Shown here in pieces: positions 27,053-35,817 of a DNA stretch of 64,000 nt (position 1 is its first letter; every line of letters begins with the position of its first letter). The stretch spans positions 366,518 through 430,517 of the forward strand of contig NZ_KI912148.1 of assembly GCF_000517105.1 (NCBI RefSeq), written 5' to 3'. The DNA comes from Fischerella sp. PCC 9605. GTDB lineage: Bacteria > Cyanobacteriota > Cyanobacteriia > Cyanobacteriales > Nostocaceae. A program made the translations under genes and the position numbers. The notes beneath the pieces were generated by a model. That model searched no databases and was not told the DNA's origin. It saw nothing but the letters and a program-made list of their open reading frames with translations.

Positions 27053-27115
27053 AGTACCCCGTCTGAATCAAAAATTCAGACGGAGCATTTGGTAGCCTTC
27101 AAAAACTTAAAACTG

Positions 27116-28174
27116 CTATGCTAAAGCCACAGCTGGTTGCGGCCAGCGCCCAACCGCTTTACCAATTACTCCCAGTTCTTGCATCAACTGATCGAAAGCC
27201 TCTGGTGTTAAAGATTGAGGGCCATCTGATAAAGCTTTCTTCGGATTGGGGTGAACCTCAATCATCAGAGAATCGCATCCAGCAGCAATAGACGCCATTG
27301 CCATTGAAGGTACATGAGCTGCCCAACCTGTACCGTGACTTGGGTCAATCATAATCGGCAGGTGAGTCAGGTTTCGCAACACTGGTATTGCTGATATATC
27401 CAGGGTATTGCGGGTGTACTGGCGATCAAAAGTACGAATTCCCCGTTCGCACAAAATCACATTTGGATTTCCCGCTGCCAGAATATATTCAGCAGCCATC
27501 AACCATTCTTCAATAGTTGCCGACATTCCGCGCTTGAGGAGAACAGGTTTTGGTTGTGCTCCCACTTTCTTCAGTAGGGAGAAGTTTTGCATATTCCTTG
27601 CCCCTACCTGAACTACATCGGCAATTTCTGCAATTTTATCTAAATCAGCAGCGTCCATAACTTCTGTAATGATGCCCAGTCCGCTGGCTTCTCGCGCCGC
27701 TGCAAGTAATTCTAAAGCGCTTTCACCATGACCTTGAAAGGCATAAGGCGAAGTCCGGGGTTTGTATGCGCCACCACGCAGAAACCTAGCCCCAGCCGCC
27801 CTGACGCGCCGCGCCGTCTCGACGATCATCTCCTCATTTTCGACTGAGCAAGGGCCAGCCACCACTACCAAGGGGTGGTGTTCGCCAAATGTCACAGCCC
27901 CATCAGGAGTGTTTACCACTACCTCAGAAGCTTCTCCGTGGCGGAATTGGCGGCTAGCTCGTTTGTAAGGCTGTTCTACCCTTAGTACTTGCTCAATCCA
28001 AGGGCTAACTTCCTGAATTTGTAACGGGTCTAAATCGGCAGTTTCACCTACTAGACCAATTACTACCTTGTGCTTACCAACTATTTTTTCTGGAGTCAGC
28101 CCCCAAGTAGTAAGTTCCTCACTGACGCGGTTGATTTCCGCCTCAGGGGAACCAATTTTCATAACTACAATCAT
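27116..28174 (-). CDS. aroF: 3-deoxy-7-phosphoheptulonate (DAHP) synthase, type I beta
   Basis: First enzyme of the shikimate pathway, condensing phosphoenolpyruvate and erythrose-4-phosphate. The C-terminal barrel has VVVAGPCSVENEEMIVETA (about 103-121), FLRGGAYKPRTSPYAFQG, GIITEVMD, VQVGARNMQNFSLLK, VLLKRGMSATIEEWL, and IMIDPSHGTGW. The first 85 residues (MIVVMKIGSPEAEINRVSE onward) are the ferredoxin-like regulatory domain of type I beta enzymes, which binds aromatic amino acids in characterised homologues. Length 352 is typical. The gene is monocistronic as far as can be seen. Confidence 0.95.
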   Translation of the reverse strand: MIVVMKIGSPEAEINRVSEELTTWGLTPEKIVGKHKVVIGLVGETADLDPLQIQEVSPWIEQVLRVEQPYKRASRQFRHGEASEVVVNTPDGAVTFGEHHPLVVVAGPCSVENEEMIVETARRVRAAGARFLRGGAYKPRTSPYAFQGHGESALELLAAAREASGLGIITEVMDAADLDKIAEIADVVQVGARNMQNFSLLKKVGAQPKPVLLKRGMSATIEEWLMAAEYILAAGNPNVILCERGIRTFDRQYTRNTLDISAIPVLRNLTHLPIMIDPSHGTGWAAHVPSMAMASIAAGCDSLMIEVHPNPKKALSDGPQSLTPEAFDQLMQELGVIGKAVGRWPQPAVALA

Positions 28175-28372
28175 GTTAGTTGCTAATTGCTAGTTGCTAT
28201 TAGCTATTATCCAAGTAAGTGGACAAATATAAACATATAAAACATTATTTTGAGGGCCAAGCTTGGGAAGTCGTCCTGACCCTAAAATAGTTAAAAAATA
28301 TAGCGCTCAGTGGTTTTGCTACTGCTAGTATTGAGTATAAAAAAATTATAAATTTTTAATTAGTTTAGCAAT

Positions 28373-28400
28373 GTTGAAGTTTACGTTTCCCAACTTCAAC
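28373..28400. terminator. Possible terminator hairpin after the rpsO-PAM68 unit
   Basis: GTTGAAGTT (28373-28381) and AACTTCAAC (28392-28400) form a perfect 9-bp stem with a 10-base loop. ATTTTTCT follows on the plus strand, and the minus strand has only a distant T-run. It lies 80 bp past the PAM68 stop codon. Confidence 0.4.
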
Positions 28401-28479
28401 ATTTTTCTCAAACCTACCCAATACACGGAAAACATTAAATTCCCGAGTCAGTTGGCATCTGATATCTGAGCGCTATTAA

Positions 28480-28944
28480 TTATATGTTCTTCTGCCGAGA
28501 TTCACGCCAAGCTGACACCATCCGTCCCCAATTGGTGGTAAATTCATTCCAACCCAACAGAGTTCCGGTTCTCTCCTCATCCCAAGAAGCAGAAAGAGCA
28601 CCGTAAGAGATTCCCAACACTCCCAAACCAAAAAATCCCATGTTCACCAATAACACGGCGACGGGAGGCAGTTTGATACCAGCTTGGGTCAAAAGCAGAT
28701 AGCTGGCAATTAGGGTGAGAATACCCAAAGAAGTTGGGACTCCCGAGAAGCCAGCCACGCGGCGCATCATCCGTTGGCTGACTACCTGAGGTATTCCAAC
28801 TTCTTCTTTGCTATAACGTGGCTTTTTCTTTTCCTTTTTTGGGGATTCTGGTTTGGCAGCAGTCGGTTTACTCGTAGCTTTGGCTGGTTTTTGGCGCTTT
28901 TTGTTCGGTTCAAAGGGTAAGCGTTCAGATTCTTCAGCAGACAT
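28480..28944 (-). CDS. PAM68 family protein (photosystem II assembly)
   Basis: Small thylakoid membrane protein. The first 50 residues are very basic and Lys/Pro/Ala-rich (KKRQKPAKATSKPTAAKPES). They are followed by YSKEEVGIPQVVSQRMMRRVAGFSGVPTSLG and two hydrophobic helices (LGILTLIASYLLL, about 76-90; PPVAVLLVNMGFFGLGVLGISYGAL, about 97-121), then SASWDEERTGTLLGWNEF. This is the PAM68 layout; plant and cyanobacterial members help early photosystem II assembly. It starts 14 bp downstream of rpsO on the same strand, so both are probably one transcript. Confidence 0.88.
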   Translation of the reverse strand: MSAEESERLPFEPNKKRQKPAKATSKPTAAKPESPKKEKKKPRYSKEEVGIPQVVSQRMMRRVAGFSGVPTSLGILTLIASYLLLTQAGIKLPPVAVLLVNMGFFGLGVLGISYGALSASWDEERTGTLLGWNEFTTNWGRMVSAWRESRQKNI

Positions 28945-28958
28945 AAGGCGGTAGTTTC

Positions 28959-29228
28959 CTATCCACGAATACCGAGACGGGCAATCAATGCTTGATATTT
29001 TTCCCGGTCGTCTTTCTGTATATAGGCTAAAAGACGTTTACGTTGACCGATCAACTTCAACAAGCCTCGACGAGAAGAAAAGTCCTTCTTATTGGCTTGG
29101 AGATGTTCACTAAGACGGTTGATACGCTCCGTCAGCATGGCAACTTGGATATCGGCAGAGCCGGTATCGGTTTCATGAACTTGGTATTGCGAGATTATCT
29201 CTTGTTTGCGCTGTTGCGTCAGAGCCAT
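28959..29228 (-). CDS. rpsO: 30S ribosomal protein S15
   Basis: Complete 89-residue S15 that binds 16S rRNA in the platform of the small subunit. Characteristic segments are [19 protein letters not shown] (about 17-35), [32 protein letters not shown] (39-70) and a basic C-terminus ending RLGIRG. It starts at ATG 29228 and is followed closely by the PAM68 gene. S15 autoregulation by its own leader is common in bacteria, but I did not find a clear structure. Confidence 0.97.
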   Translation of the reverse strand: MALTQQRKQEIISQYQVHETDTGSADIQVAMLTERINRLSEHLQANKKDFSSRRGLLKLIGQRKRLLAYIQKDDREKYQALIARLGIRG

Positions 29229-29349
29229 GATCCAATCAATTATTTCTTTCTAAATTTATGCAGCAGTTTCTCATATTATCACAGCCATCATGCGGTATGT
29301 TGTGGCACTGCTGCAAAACATAGATTAGGGCTAATCTTTCGGAGCCTAA

Positions 29350-29934
29350 CTAGCCGCGAGTCCTTTCCAGCAGGAGCATCATCATCAAACTTAACAACAC
29401 CTGCTTTTCTTCGCGATCGCTCATTTGCTCGACAGGTTTGATTGTAAATTTTCTGGAGAGAAAAGAAGGGATTTTCTCCAAACGCATCACAACTGTTCCG
29501 TCCTCACGGCTGACTAAATAGACTGGGTTAAACACATAACCACTGAATATCCCCACAATTGGGAGTTCTGCAAACAGAGCATCCATAACTTTGATCCAGG
29601 GGTTTTTTTCTTGGATGTTTAAGGTGGATGTTTCGCCATCAAAAATGTCATAACGCGCACGCCATAAAGATTTCATTCCTCGCCTTTTCACCGCACCAAT
29701 AGGGATTTCGCTGGCGTCGGTGAAGTTATAGCGAGCTGAAAAGTCAATAATGCGATCGGCTTTTATGTAGTAGAGCGGTTGGGTTCGCTCGGTATCAGCA
29801 AAGACGGTAATTGCTTCCTTGAGTTTGAAGAGTTTCTGTCTAACGTAGAATACCAAATTTCCCTGAGCATCAACTACTGACATTTGGGGTGCAAATGCCC
29901 AGAATTTAAACGTGAGTTCAAGAGGATACTGCAT
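29350..29934 (-). CDS. LURP-one-related / scramblase-like protein
   Basis: 194-residue soluble protein resembling the tubby-like LURP-one-related fold: repeated beta segments such as SVVDAQGNLVFYVRQKLFKLKEAITVFAD (about 19-47), PLYYIKADRIIDFSARYNFTDA (about 53-74), and VYLVSREDGTVVMRLEKIPSF. The role in bacteria is unknown. It ends LLSLMMMLLLERTRG. No nearby gene clarifies its job. The assignment rests on the overall pattern and not on catalytic residues. Confidence 0.6.
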   Translation of the reverse strand: MQYPLELTFKFWAFAPQMSVVDAQGNLVFYVRQKLFKLKEAITVFADTERTQPLYYIKADRIIDFSARYNFTDASEIPIGAVKRRGMKSLWRARYDIFDGETSTLNIQEKNPWIKVMDALFAELPIVGIFSGYVFNPVYLVSREDGTVVMRLEKIPSFLSRKFTIKPVEQMSDREEKQVLLSLMMMLLLERTRG

Positions 29935-30139
29935 ATAAGTAATTAAACAGTGGAATTACTTATATTAATCCCAATTGTGAAAGCTATATAACAGAATTTA
30001 GGTTATAAATTTTTCTCAAAACCTAAGTATTTATGCCAAGCTAAGTTTCTGTTGGTAGCTATTCTACTTGAATGCGATCGCCTGCACTCACCGATTTCAA
30101 CATATACTGATTTGACAAGAGCGCAAATTATTCAAAACA

Positions 30140-31645
30140 ATGAGTAAAACCCTATCATCAGGATACGTCCTGGCACTGGATTTAGGTACAACAGGCAACC
30201 GCGCTTTTGTATTCGACGCTCTTGGCAAAATTGTTGGGCAGGCATACAAAGAACTAACACAGTATTATCCTCAGCCTGGATGGTTAGAGCATGACGCTGA
30301 GGAAATTTGGCAAGATACTTGCTGGGTGATGGAAACTGCGATCGCAAATGCCCAAATTGTCCCCAGTGATATTGCGGCGATAGGATTAACTGTACAGCGT
30401 GAAACCTGTTTAATTTGGGATAAAACCACCGGAAAACCTCTGCATCGGGCAATCGTTTGGCAAGACCGCCGTACTGCTCCTTTGTGCAATCAATTACAAG
30501 CACAAGGGTATGCTGAGGAGATTTACGATCGCACTGGTTTGGTTATCGACGCCTACTTTTCTGCTACCAAACTCAGATGGCTGTTAGACCATGTGACAGG
30601 TATTGACCTCAATCATGTTTTAGCTGGCACAATTGATACTTGGATATTGTGGAAACTAACAGGTGGAAAAGTTCATGCTACTGACCACAGTAACGCCAGC
30701 CGTACAATGTTGATGAATCTGGCAAGCTGTGCATGGGATCAAACTCTACTGGATTTATTTAAAATTCCTGTTCAGATCTTGCCCCAAATTCAGCCTAGTT
30801 TAGGACAATTTGGTGTCACCGATACTACTGTAATAAGTGCGGAAATCCCCATCACTGCTGTCTTGGGCGATCAACAGGCAGCTTTATTTGGTCACGGGTG
30901 CGATCGCCCTGGTTTAATGAAATGTACTTACGGCACTGGTAGCTTTTTAGTTGCTCACACTGGCTCAGAAATTGTGCGTTCTCAACGTCAACTCATCTCT
31001 ACAGTGGCATGGACGCAAAACCACAATGGCAGTTTAGATGTGGGCTATGCCTTGGAAGGGAGTATGTTTACTAGTGGAGCATGCATCCAATGGTTGCGGG
31101 ATGGCATCAAACTAATTAAAACTGCTGATGAGACAGAGGCGATCGCCAATCAAGTTGATGATAACGGCGGTGTATATTTTGTACCTGCATTTAGCGGACT
31201 GGGCGCACCCCACTGGGATATGAGTGCGAGGGGAGCCTTTTTTGGCATTACCGCAGCAGTGCGATCGCAGCATTTAGTTCGTGCTGTTTTGGAAGCTATT
31301 GCCTACCAAGTCAAGGAAGTCGTGCAAGCAATCAGTGGATCTAGCAGCGCACCCATACAGAAATTAACAGTGGATGGTGGTGCATGTGAGAATAATTTCC
31401 TCATGCAGTTCCAAGCAGATGTGTTAAGTATTCCGGTGGAACGTCCAGTTATGCGCGATACCACTGTTCAGGGTATTGCAATGGCGGCTGGTCTAGCGGC
31501 AGGATTTTGGGATAGTTATGAGGAATTGGTACGACAGCGGCAAATAGACCGTTATTTCTCGCCTGGTGTTGGCAGTGGATATGCAATAGCTAACTTTACC
31601 ACTTGGCAAAAGGCAGTGGAACGGGCTAAGCATTGGGTGGAGTAA
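30140..31645 (+). CDS. glpK: Glycerol kinase
   Basis: Phosphorylates glycerol to glycerol-3-phosphate with ATP. FGGY-family carbohydrate kinase of 501 residues. It has the phosphate-binding start LALDLGTTGNRAFVFDA (11-27), PQPGWLEHDAEEIW, IAAIGLTVQRET, IVWQDRRT, the substrate segment TGLVIDAYFSATKLRWLLD, GDQQAALFGHGC, MKCTYGTGSFLV, PAFSGLGAPHWD, and LTVDGGACENNFLMQFQADVL near the C-terminus. All FGGY signatures are intact. No glycerol transporter or glpD is adjacent, so it may serve glycerol salvage or lipid supply. Confidence 0.93.
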   Translation: MSKTLSSGYVLALDLGTTGNRAFVFDALGKIVGQAYKELTQYYPQPGWLEHDAEEIWQDTCWVMETAIANAQIVPSDIAAIGLTVQRETCLIWDKTTGKPLHRAIVWQDRRTAPLCNQLQAQGYAEEIYDRTGLVIDAYFSATKLRWLLDHVTGIDLNHVLAGTIDTWILWKLTGGKVHATDHSNASRTMLMNLASCAWDQTLLDLFKIPVQILPQIQPSLGQFGVTDTTVISAEIPITAVLGDQQAALFGHGCDRPGLMKCTYGTGSFLVAHTGSEIVRSQRQLISTVAWTQNHNGSLDVGYALEGSMFTSGACIQWLRDGIKLIKTADETEAIANQVDDNGGVYFVPAFSGLGAPHWDMSARGAFFGITAAVRSQHLVRAVLEAIAYQVKEVVQAISGSSSAPIQKLTVDGGACENNFLMQFQADVLSIPVERPVMRDTTVQGIAMAAGLAAGFWDSYEELVRQRQIDRYFSPGVGSGYAIANFTTWQKAVERAKHWVE

Positions 31646-31782
31646 AAGGGATTGGGGATTAGTGATTAGGGACTGAGGATTGGATTTGACATTTTCCCCA
31701 CACGCTGCTGCGCTTTGTGTGGGGATTGTCAGAATCATTTCCCAGGGTATTTTCTATCGCGCGAGAATTGGTATTACGCCCC

Positions 31783-31945
31783 AGCCCTTTCAAGGTGGAT
31801 AGAAAAAGAACCATTATCTCAGTCAAGAAGCTATATTTCCTCTTTGTGTCTTTGTGCCTTTGTGGTGAAAAAATAATTTTTGAAACACCAAGACACTAAG
31901 ACACCAAGAAATTTTCATTTTTCAGATTTACACCACCAAAGGGCT
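31783..31945. mobile_element. MITE-like element copy B at the 3' end of chlB
   Basis: A 163-bp non-coding element starting AGCCCTTTCAAGGTGG and ending CACCAAAGGGCT (inverted termini; the right end lacks three bases of the 15-bp terminus). It is flanked by perfect 13-bp direct repeats GGTATTACGCCCC at 31770-31782 and 31946-31958. The right repeat contains the chlB stop codon (TAA on the minus strand) and its last Gly-Ala codons. The inner part holds the CTTTGTGTCTTTGTGCC and CACCAAGACACTAAGACACC arms shared with copy A. It may now supply the chlB 3' end. Confidence 0.85.
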
Positions 31946-31949
31946 GGTA

Positions 31950-33476
31950 TTACGCCCCTACAGCTTCCTTCGCAGCATACAGCACTTCAACCGTGATATC
32001 TTTGATGCCTCGCTCACGAGCAAATTTCTCGGTGTTGCGCTTTACTTTACCACGCACAAAGCCAGGAATCTTGTTCAATTCTGCTAGACCATCCTTAGTC
32101 CAGTTGAGGTCAGATTCAGCCGAAATGCCCTTGGTAATAACTTCCTTAGTGTCGTGTCCACCAAAAATTTCTAACAGGTGGTCTTCCATTCCTAAGGTGA
32201 AGGAATTGTATACCAAATCGGCAATTTGGTTAGTACCTTCGTAACCCATGAATGGCTTGTAACCAATGGGGAAGTTTTGGATGTGGATGGGTGCAGCAAT
32301 CACACCGCAAGGAATATCCAGGCGCTTACCGACGTGGCGTTCCATTTGCGTACCAAAGATAGCAGCAGGCTCGACACGAGCGATCGCATCTCCAATTTGA
32401 CCGTGATCGTCAGTAATAATAACTTCATCACAGTATTCGCTGACTTGTTCACGGAACCAATCAGCATCGTACTTGCAGTAGGTTCCAGCCCAGACAACGT
32501 GAATGCCCATTTCCCGTGCCAAAATTTTGGTTATGGCAGCGGCATGAGTATTATCACCAAAGACTACTGCTTTTTTGCCGGTCAAGTTCTGACAGTCAAT
32601 TGAGCGAGAGAACCAAGCAGCCTGCGATACATGCAGGGTTTGCTCGTTGATGAATTCTTCGTAGTCTACATCAGCGCCTTGGTCGTTAACTACTTGCTGA
32701 ATTTTACGTATGCAACGAGCAGTTTCTACTACACCCATTGGAGTAATGTCTATGTAAGGCATCCCGAATTCTGCTTCTAGGTAACGAGCTGCCATTACAC
32801 CAAGTTCGCGGTAAGGCACGAGATTGAACCAAGCCCGAGGCAGATTCTTTAACTCGTGAACGGAAGCACCTTCAGGGATAACAGCATTTACCTCAATACC
32901 TAAGTCAGCCATCAACCGCTTCAACTCGGTGCAGTCGTGCTGGTTGTGGAAGCCGAGGGTAGAAATACCGATGATATTGACGGAGGGCTTTTCGGTTTTG
33001 CCTGCGGGGAGTTCGCCCTTTTTGCGAGCTTTTTCAATATAGAACTGAACAATTTGATGCAGAGTGCGATCGGCTGCTTGCAGTTCGTTGACGCGATAGT
33101 GGTTCACATCCGCTAGCATCACATCGCCTTTGGCTTCTAACTGCGCCCGTTCCACAAAGTTTTGCAGGTCTTCTTGCAGAATACTGGAGGTGCAGGTAGG
33201 GGTAAGAACAATCAGGTCTGGGGTTTCTTCCTTATCCTTGCGGGTGATGTTGTCTACTACCTTTTCTTGGGAACCGCGTGCCAAAACGTTGCGGTCAACA
33301 ACACTGGCAGTTACTGGGGTGAAGTCCCGCTCTCGTTCAAGCATGGAGCGCATGACGTTAAAGTAGTCATCGCCCAATGGTGCGTGCATGATGGCATGAA
33401 CGTTTTTGAAAGAACTGGCGATCCGCAGAGTGCCGATATGGGCAGGGCCTGCATACATCCAGTAAGCCAATTTCAT
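31950..33476 (-). CDS. chlB: Light-independent protochlorophyllide reductase subunit B
   Basis: The ChlB component of dark-operative protochlorophyllide oxidoreductase (ChlL-ChlN-ChlB), a nitrogenase-like enzyme that reduces ring D of protochlorophyllide. [29 protein letters not shown] is the standard N-terminus. [17 protein letters not shown] (about 90-106) supplies the cluster-ligand Cys region, followed by [49 protein letters not shown] and the C-terminal ChlB domain ending [13 protein letters not shown]. Full length, 508 residues. chlL and chlN are not in the window. A MITE-like element abuts the stop codon. Confidence 0.97.
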   Translation of the reverse strand: MKLAYWMYAGPAHIGTLRIASSFKNVHAIMHAPLGDDYFNVMRSMLERERDFTPVTASVVDRNVLARGSQEKVVDNITRKDKEETPDLIVLTPTCTSSILQEDLQNFVERAQLEAKGDVMLADVNHYRVNELQAADRTLHQIVQFYIEKARKKGELPAGKTEKPSVNIIGISTLGFHNQHDCTELKRLMADLGIEVNAVIPEGASVHELKNLPRAWFNLVPYRELGVMAARYLEAEFGMPYIDITPMGVVETARCIRKIQQVVNDQGADVDYEEFINEQTLHVSQAAWFSRSIDCQNLTGKKAVVFGDNTHAAAITKILAREMGIHVVWAGTYCKYDADWFREQVSEYCDEVIITDDHGQIGDAIARVEPAAIFGTQMERHVGKRLDIPCGVIAAPIHIQNFPIGYKPFMGYEGTNQIADLVYNSFTLGMEDHLLEIFGGHDTKEVITKGISAESDLNWTKDGLAELNKIPGFVRGKVKRNTEKFARERGIKDITVEVLYAAKEAVGA

Positions 33477-33835
33477 GATAGTGTTCTCCCTTGAAATTAA
33501 ACCAAGTGTGCCCGAATAAGAGGTGGACTTTTAGCGTTTAATTATTAAATCGTTTTTGATTCTCTCAAAAGTTCTGGCCTGGCAGTAGTTGGCTTCTTGT
33601 AAGTTTACATCCCCTACTAATGTCTGAAATGTCGTTGCTGATAAGGATTGGGGAATCGACTAAAACAACGTTTGTGTTGCTAAAGTTCAATAAAAATTAA
33701 CGTTTTGCTAAATTCCTTAGCATTCGAGAACTTGTAAGGATTGATTGCGGATGGCGATCGCTGCAAGTTGTGACCGTAGCATAATTATGCTATTTTTTAG
33801 CATGAATGTGATACTATATATGATACTATCGCTCA
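33477..33835. other. Divergent region between chlB and hicA
   Basis: 359 bases with no gene. The half near chlB should hold its promoter, but I could not place one. The half near hicA carries a 14-bp palindrome and 9-bp direct repeats, listed separately. Confidence 0.5.
33778..33829 (+). promoter_or_regulatory. Palindrome and direct repeats before hicAB (probable operator/promoter)
   Basis: A perfect 14-bp palindrome AGCATAATTATGCT (33778-33791) is followed by a half-site TTAGCATG and by two 9-bp direct repeats TGATACTAT at 33809-33817 and 33821-33829. The repeats contain -10-like TATACT/TATGAT hexamers only 7-20 bases before ATG 33836. HicB antitoxins usually repress their own operon, so this is a candidate operator. 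The mRNA leader would be very short. Confidence 0.55.
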
Positions 33836-34111
33836 ATGAGCAAATTAAAAAAATTAGTGGAGGAATTTCTCAGGCGACCTCCAGAAGTCAGTTTTGATGA
33901 TGTGCGCTATCTTTTAGAAGCTTTTGGCTTTGAAGAAAAAAGGTCTAAGGGTAGTCATCATAGTTTTAGAGACTCACTTGGTAGAACAATTACTGTACCC
34001 AAAAAAGGCGGACAAAAAGTTAAAGGTGTTTATGTTCAGCAAATAGTTGAATTGTTAAATTTACAAGAGTGGAGTGATGAAGACACTGAATCAGAAGCAG
34101 AAACAAACTGA
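33836..34111 (+). CDS. hicA: HicA-type mRNA interferase toxin
   Basis: Predicted toxin of a HicAB type II system; characterised HicA proteins cleave mRNA with a dsRBD-like fold and a catalytic His. Here FDDVRYLLEAFGFEEKRSKGSHHSFRDSLGRTITVPKKG (about 19-57) contains the SHHSF active-site segment, followed by VKGVYVQQIVELLNL. At 91 residues it is a little longer than minimal HicA (about 60), with an extra N-terminal helix and an acidic tail that overlaps the hicB start. Overlap and gene order (toxin first) are typical for hicAB. Confidence 0.82.
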   Translation: MSKLKKLVEEFLRRPPEVSFDDVRYLLEAFGFEEKRSKGSHHSFRDSLGRTITVPKKGGQKVKGVYVQQIVELLNLQEWSDEDTESEAETN

Positions 34112-34457
34112 AAAACCATCTCTAGAATATTATTTAAATCTTCAATATCCTGTGACTTTATATCCCGATACAGAAGGAGGATATGTTGCTCAGATTAAAG
34201 ATTTGCCTGGATGTCTTTCTCAAGGAGAAACTTTAGAAGAGGCGATGGCAAATATAAATGAGGCGCGGGAGTTGTGGATTGAAACTGTTTATGAAGCCGG
34301 AGATGAAATTCCTTTACCTAGTAATGATGAAACTTATAGCGGTAAATTGTTGGTACGGATGCCAAAGTCTTTGCATCGTCGCTTGGTTGAAAAAGCAGAA
34401 GTAGAAGGTGTGAGTCTTAATCAATATATTGTTTATTTGTTGAGTAAATCGGCGTAA
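34077..34457 (+). CDS. hicB: HicB-type antitoxin
   Basis: Antitoxin partner of the preceding gene. The N-terminal partial RNase-H-like HicB domain reads YPVTLYPDTEGGYVAQIKDLPGCLSQGETLEEAMANINEARELWIETVYEAG (about residues 25-76). The C-terminal ribbon-helix-helix segment GKLLVRMPKSLHRRLVEKAEVEGVSLNQYIVYLLSKSA would bind the operator. A GTG at 34074 precedes the chosen ATG at 34077. The coding region overlaps hicA by 35 bp, so translation of the two is likely coupled. Confidence 0.86.
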   Translation: MKTLNQKQKQTEKPSLEYYLNLQYPVTLYPDTEGGYVAQIKDLPGCLSQGETLEEAMANINEARELWIETVYEAGDEIPLPSNDETYSGKLLVRMPKSLHRRLVEKAEVEGVSLNQYIVYLLSKSA

Positions 34458-34474
34458 TTTTTATTGATAACTGG

Positions 34475-34825
34475 CTATATTTCTCCAAGCCACCCAAACA
34501 CATCTTCTACTAATTGGTTAGGAGTAAATAATTTTAACGGAAAATTACCTTTTCGTTCGTTGTTGATGACACAAATTGTCCCACCAATTTTACTGAGATT
34601 GTCAAAGAAAGAATCGCTTAATTTTTGGTTTGTTGATTGAATTTCGTCAAACACCAACATCAAGCTTTTATTGCTTTTACGTTTTAAGGAATTGTAATAA
34701 AGTTTCAGCGCTGCTATTGTTTCTGGGATTCCCCTTTCCCACTCTGGACATTCCCAGTCAAGCATTTGGTCGTAAATTTCGGGAACGGGGTTGTTGATGT
34801 CGATAGCAAAATAACCTCTTTCCAC
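34475..34825 (-). CDS. Hypothetical protein, possibly 5'-truncated
   Basis: I do not recognise this 116-residue product. The sequence looks like genuine protein: acidic, with YFAIDINNPVPEIYDQMLDW, LMLVFDEIQSTNQKLSDSFFDNLSKIGGTICVINNERKG and ending VEDVFGWLGEI. It has no signal or membrane segment. The frame begins with GTG only one codon after TGA-ACC-GCA, and the protein starts abruptly, so it may be the surviving part of a longer gene. It lies convergent to hicB with a 17-bp gap. Confidence 0.5.
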   Translation of the reverse strand: MERGYFAIDINNPVPEIYDQMLDWECPEWERGIPETIAALKLYYNSLKRKSNKSLMLVFDEIQSTNQKLSDSFFDNLSKIGGTICVINNERKGNFPLKLFTPNQLVEDVFGWLGEI

Positions 34826-35188
34826 TGCGGTTCAAAAAGATGATACAAGCATTATAGACACTGTATGGGGATTGTGTGTGGGGAAATACCCAAAAAAACA
34901 ATTGACCTCGTAAATAAAAATACGAGGTTAACAAAATGCCTACAAAGCAATTAAATTCCAAGCTGAGTCAGAAAGTTATCACTTTATTACTAGTCCTGAA
35001 AATCCTACTCATCGGTATCCAAGCTGAAAACCGCATTCAACAAGGAGACGCAGCCATCGAAGTCTTGATCTGAATGATTAACCAGTACATCCCCATACTG
35101 CAAAAAGCTGAGAATCTGGAGGATAAGAAGAAGAAATAGAAAAAACCCCATCCCTAAGCACTTCTTGGCTTGCGGGAGGGGTTCTAAA
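34826..35188. other. Gap with hairpin and possible short frame
   Basis: Contains ACCTCGTA (34905-34912) and TACGAGGT (34921-34928), a perfect 8-bp stem. A 45-codon plus-strand frame starts 7 bases later (ATG 34936 to TGA 35073) and has a hydrophobic centre VITLLLVLKILLIG. Whether it is expressed cannot be told. The remainder, to the ycf37-like stop codon, shows no gene. Confidence 0.4.
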
Positions 35189-35713
35189 TTACGCAGACAC
35201 CAAACGCCGCAAAGATTCAGCACGGCGTTTGGCAGTGGAATTTTTCGGATCGTATTTGAGTGCTTCTTCGTAAGTTTGTAGCGCCTGAGCAGTTAAATTT
35301 TTGCGCTCGTAGGCATGACCAAGGTTATTCAATGCGGTTACATAATCAGGTTTGTTTTTCAGAGCTTCTTTATATTGACGGATTGCTATATCATACTGTT
35401 CTTGAGCAAAGTAAGCGTAACCTAACCCGTTGTAAATAACAGCAACATTTTCTTCTTCCTCTTCTTCTGCGGCTTTAATAGCTTTTTGAAACAGAGTCAC
35501 CGCCTGGGAAAACAATTTTTTTTCGGAATAGATACTCGCTAATTCGTAATATTCTTGAGTCGTTCCCTTTTCTTTTGTGAGCTTGTTTCGCAAGCGCGAA
35601 AAGTTTCTTTCCAGCTTGCGATTTTTAAAAATCTGGGGAAAGACATTGATAACGGTAAGTAAGAGTATACCCACCAAAATTGAGAGATAAATAACTGCTA
35701 AATTGTTATCCAT
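35189..35713 (-). CDS. Ycf37-like tetratricopeptide repeat protein
   Basis: Membrane-anchored TPR protein. An N-terminal helix LAVIYLSILVGILLLTVINVF (about 4-24) is followed by KNRKLERNFSRLRNKL and three TPR units: EYYELASIYSEKKLFSQAVTLFQKAIKAA, AVIYNGLGYAYFAQEQYDIAIRQYKEALKNKP and VTALNNLGHAYERKNLTAQALQTYEEALKYDP. Size, topology and repeat count match cyanobacterial Ycf37, which helps photosystem I assembly or stability. The assignment is by pattern only. An acidic EEEEEEN run separates the first two repeats. Confidence 0.75.
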   Translation of the reverse strand: MDNNLAVIYLSILVGILLLTVINVFPQIFKNRKLERNFSRLRNKLTKEKGTTQEYYELASIYSEKKLFSQAVTLFQKAIKAAEEEEEENVAVIYNGLGYAYFAQEQYDIAIRQYKEALKNKPDYVTALNNLGHAYERKNLTAQALQTYEEALKYDPKNSTAKRRAESLRRLVSA

Positions 35714-35817
35714 TGTCTTTATTAAAAATCTCTTCTGTATTTATTATCAGCCGTTCGCTACAGTCATTAGTCATTTGTACAAGTCTAATGGCCAATGACT
35801 AATGACCATTGACTAGT

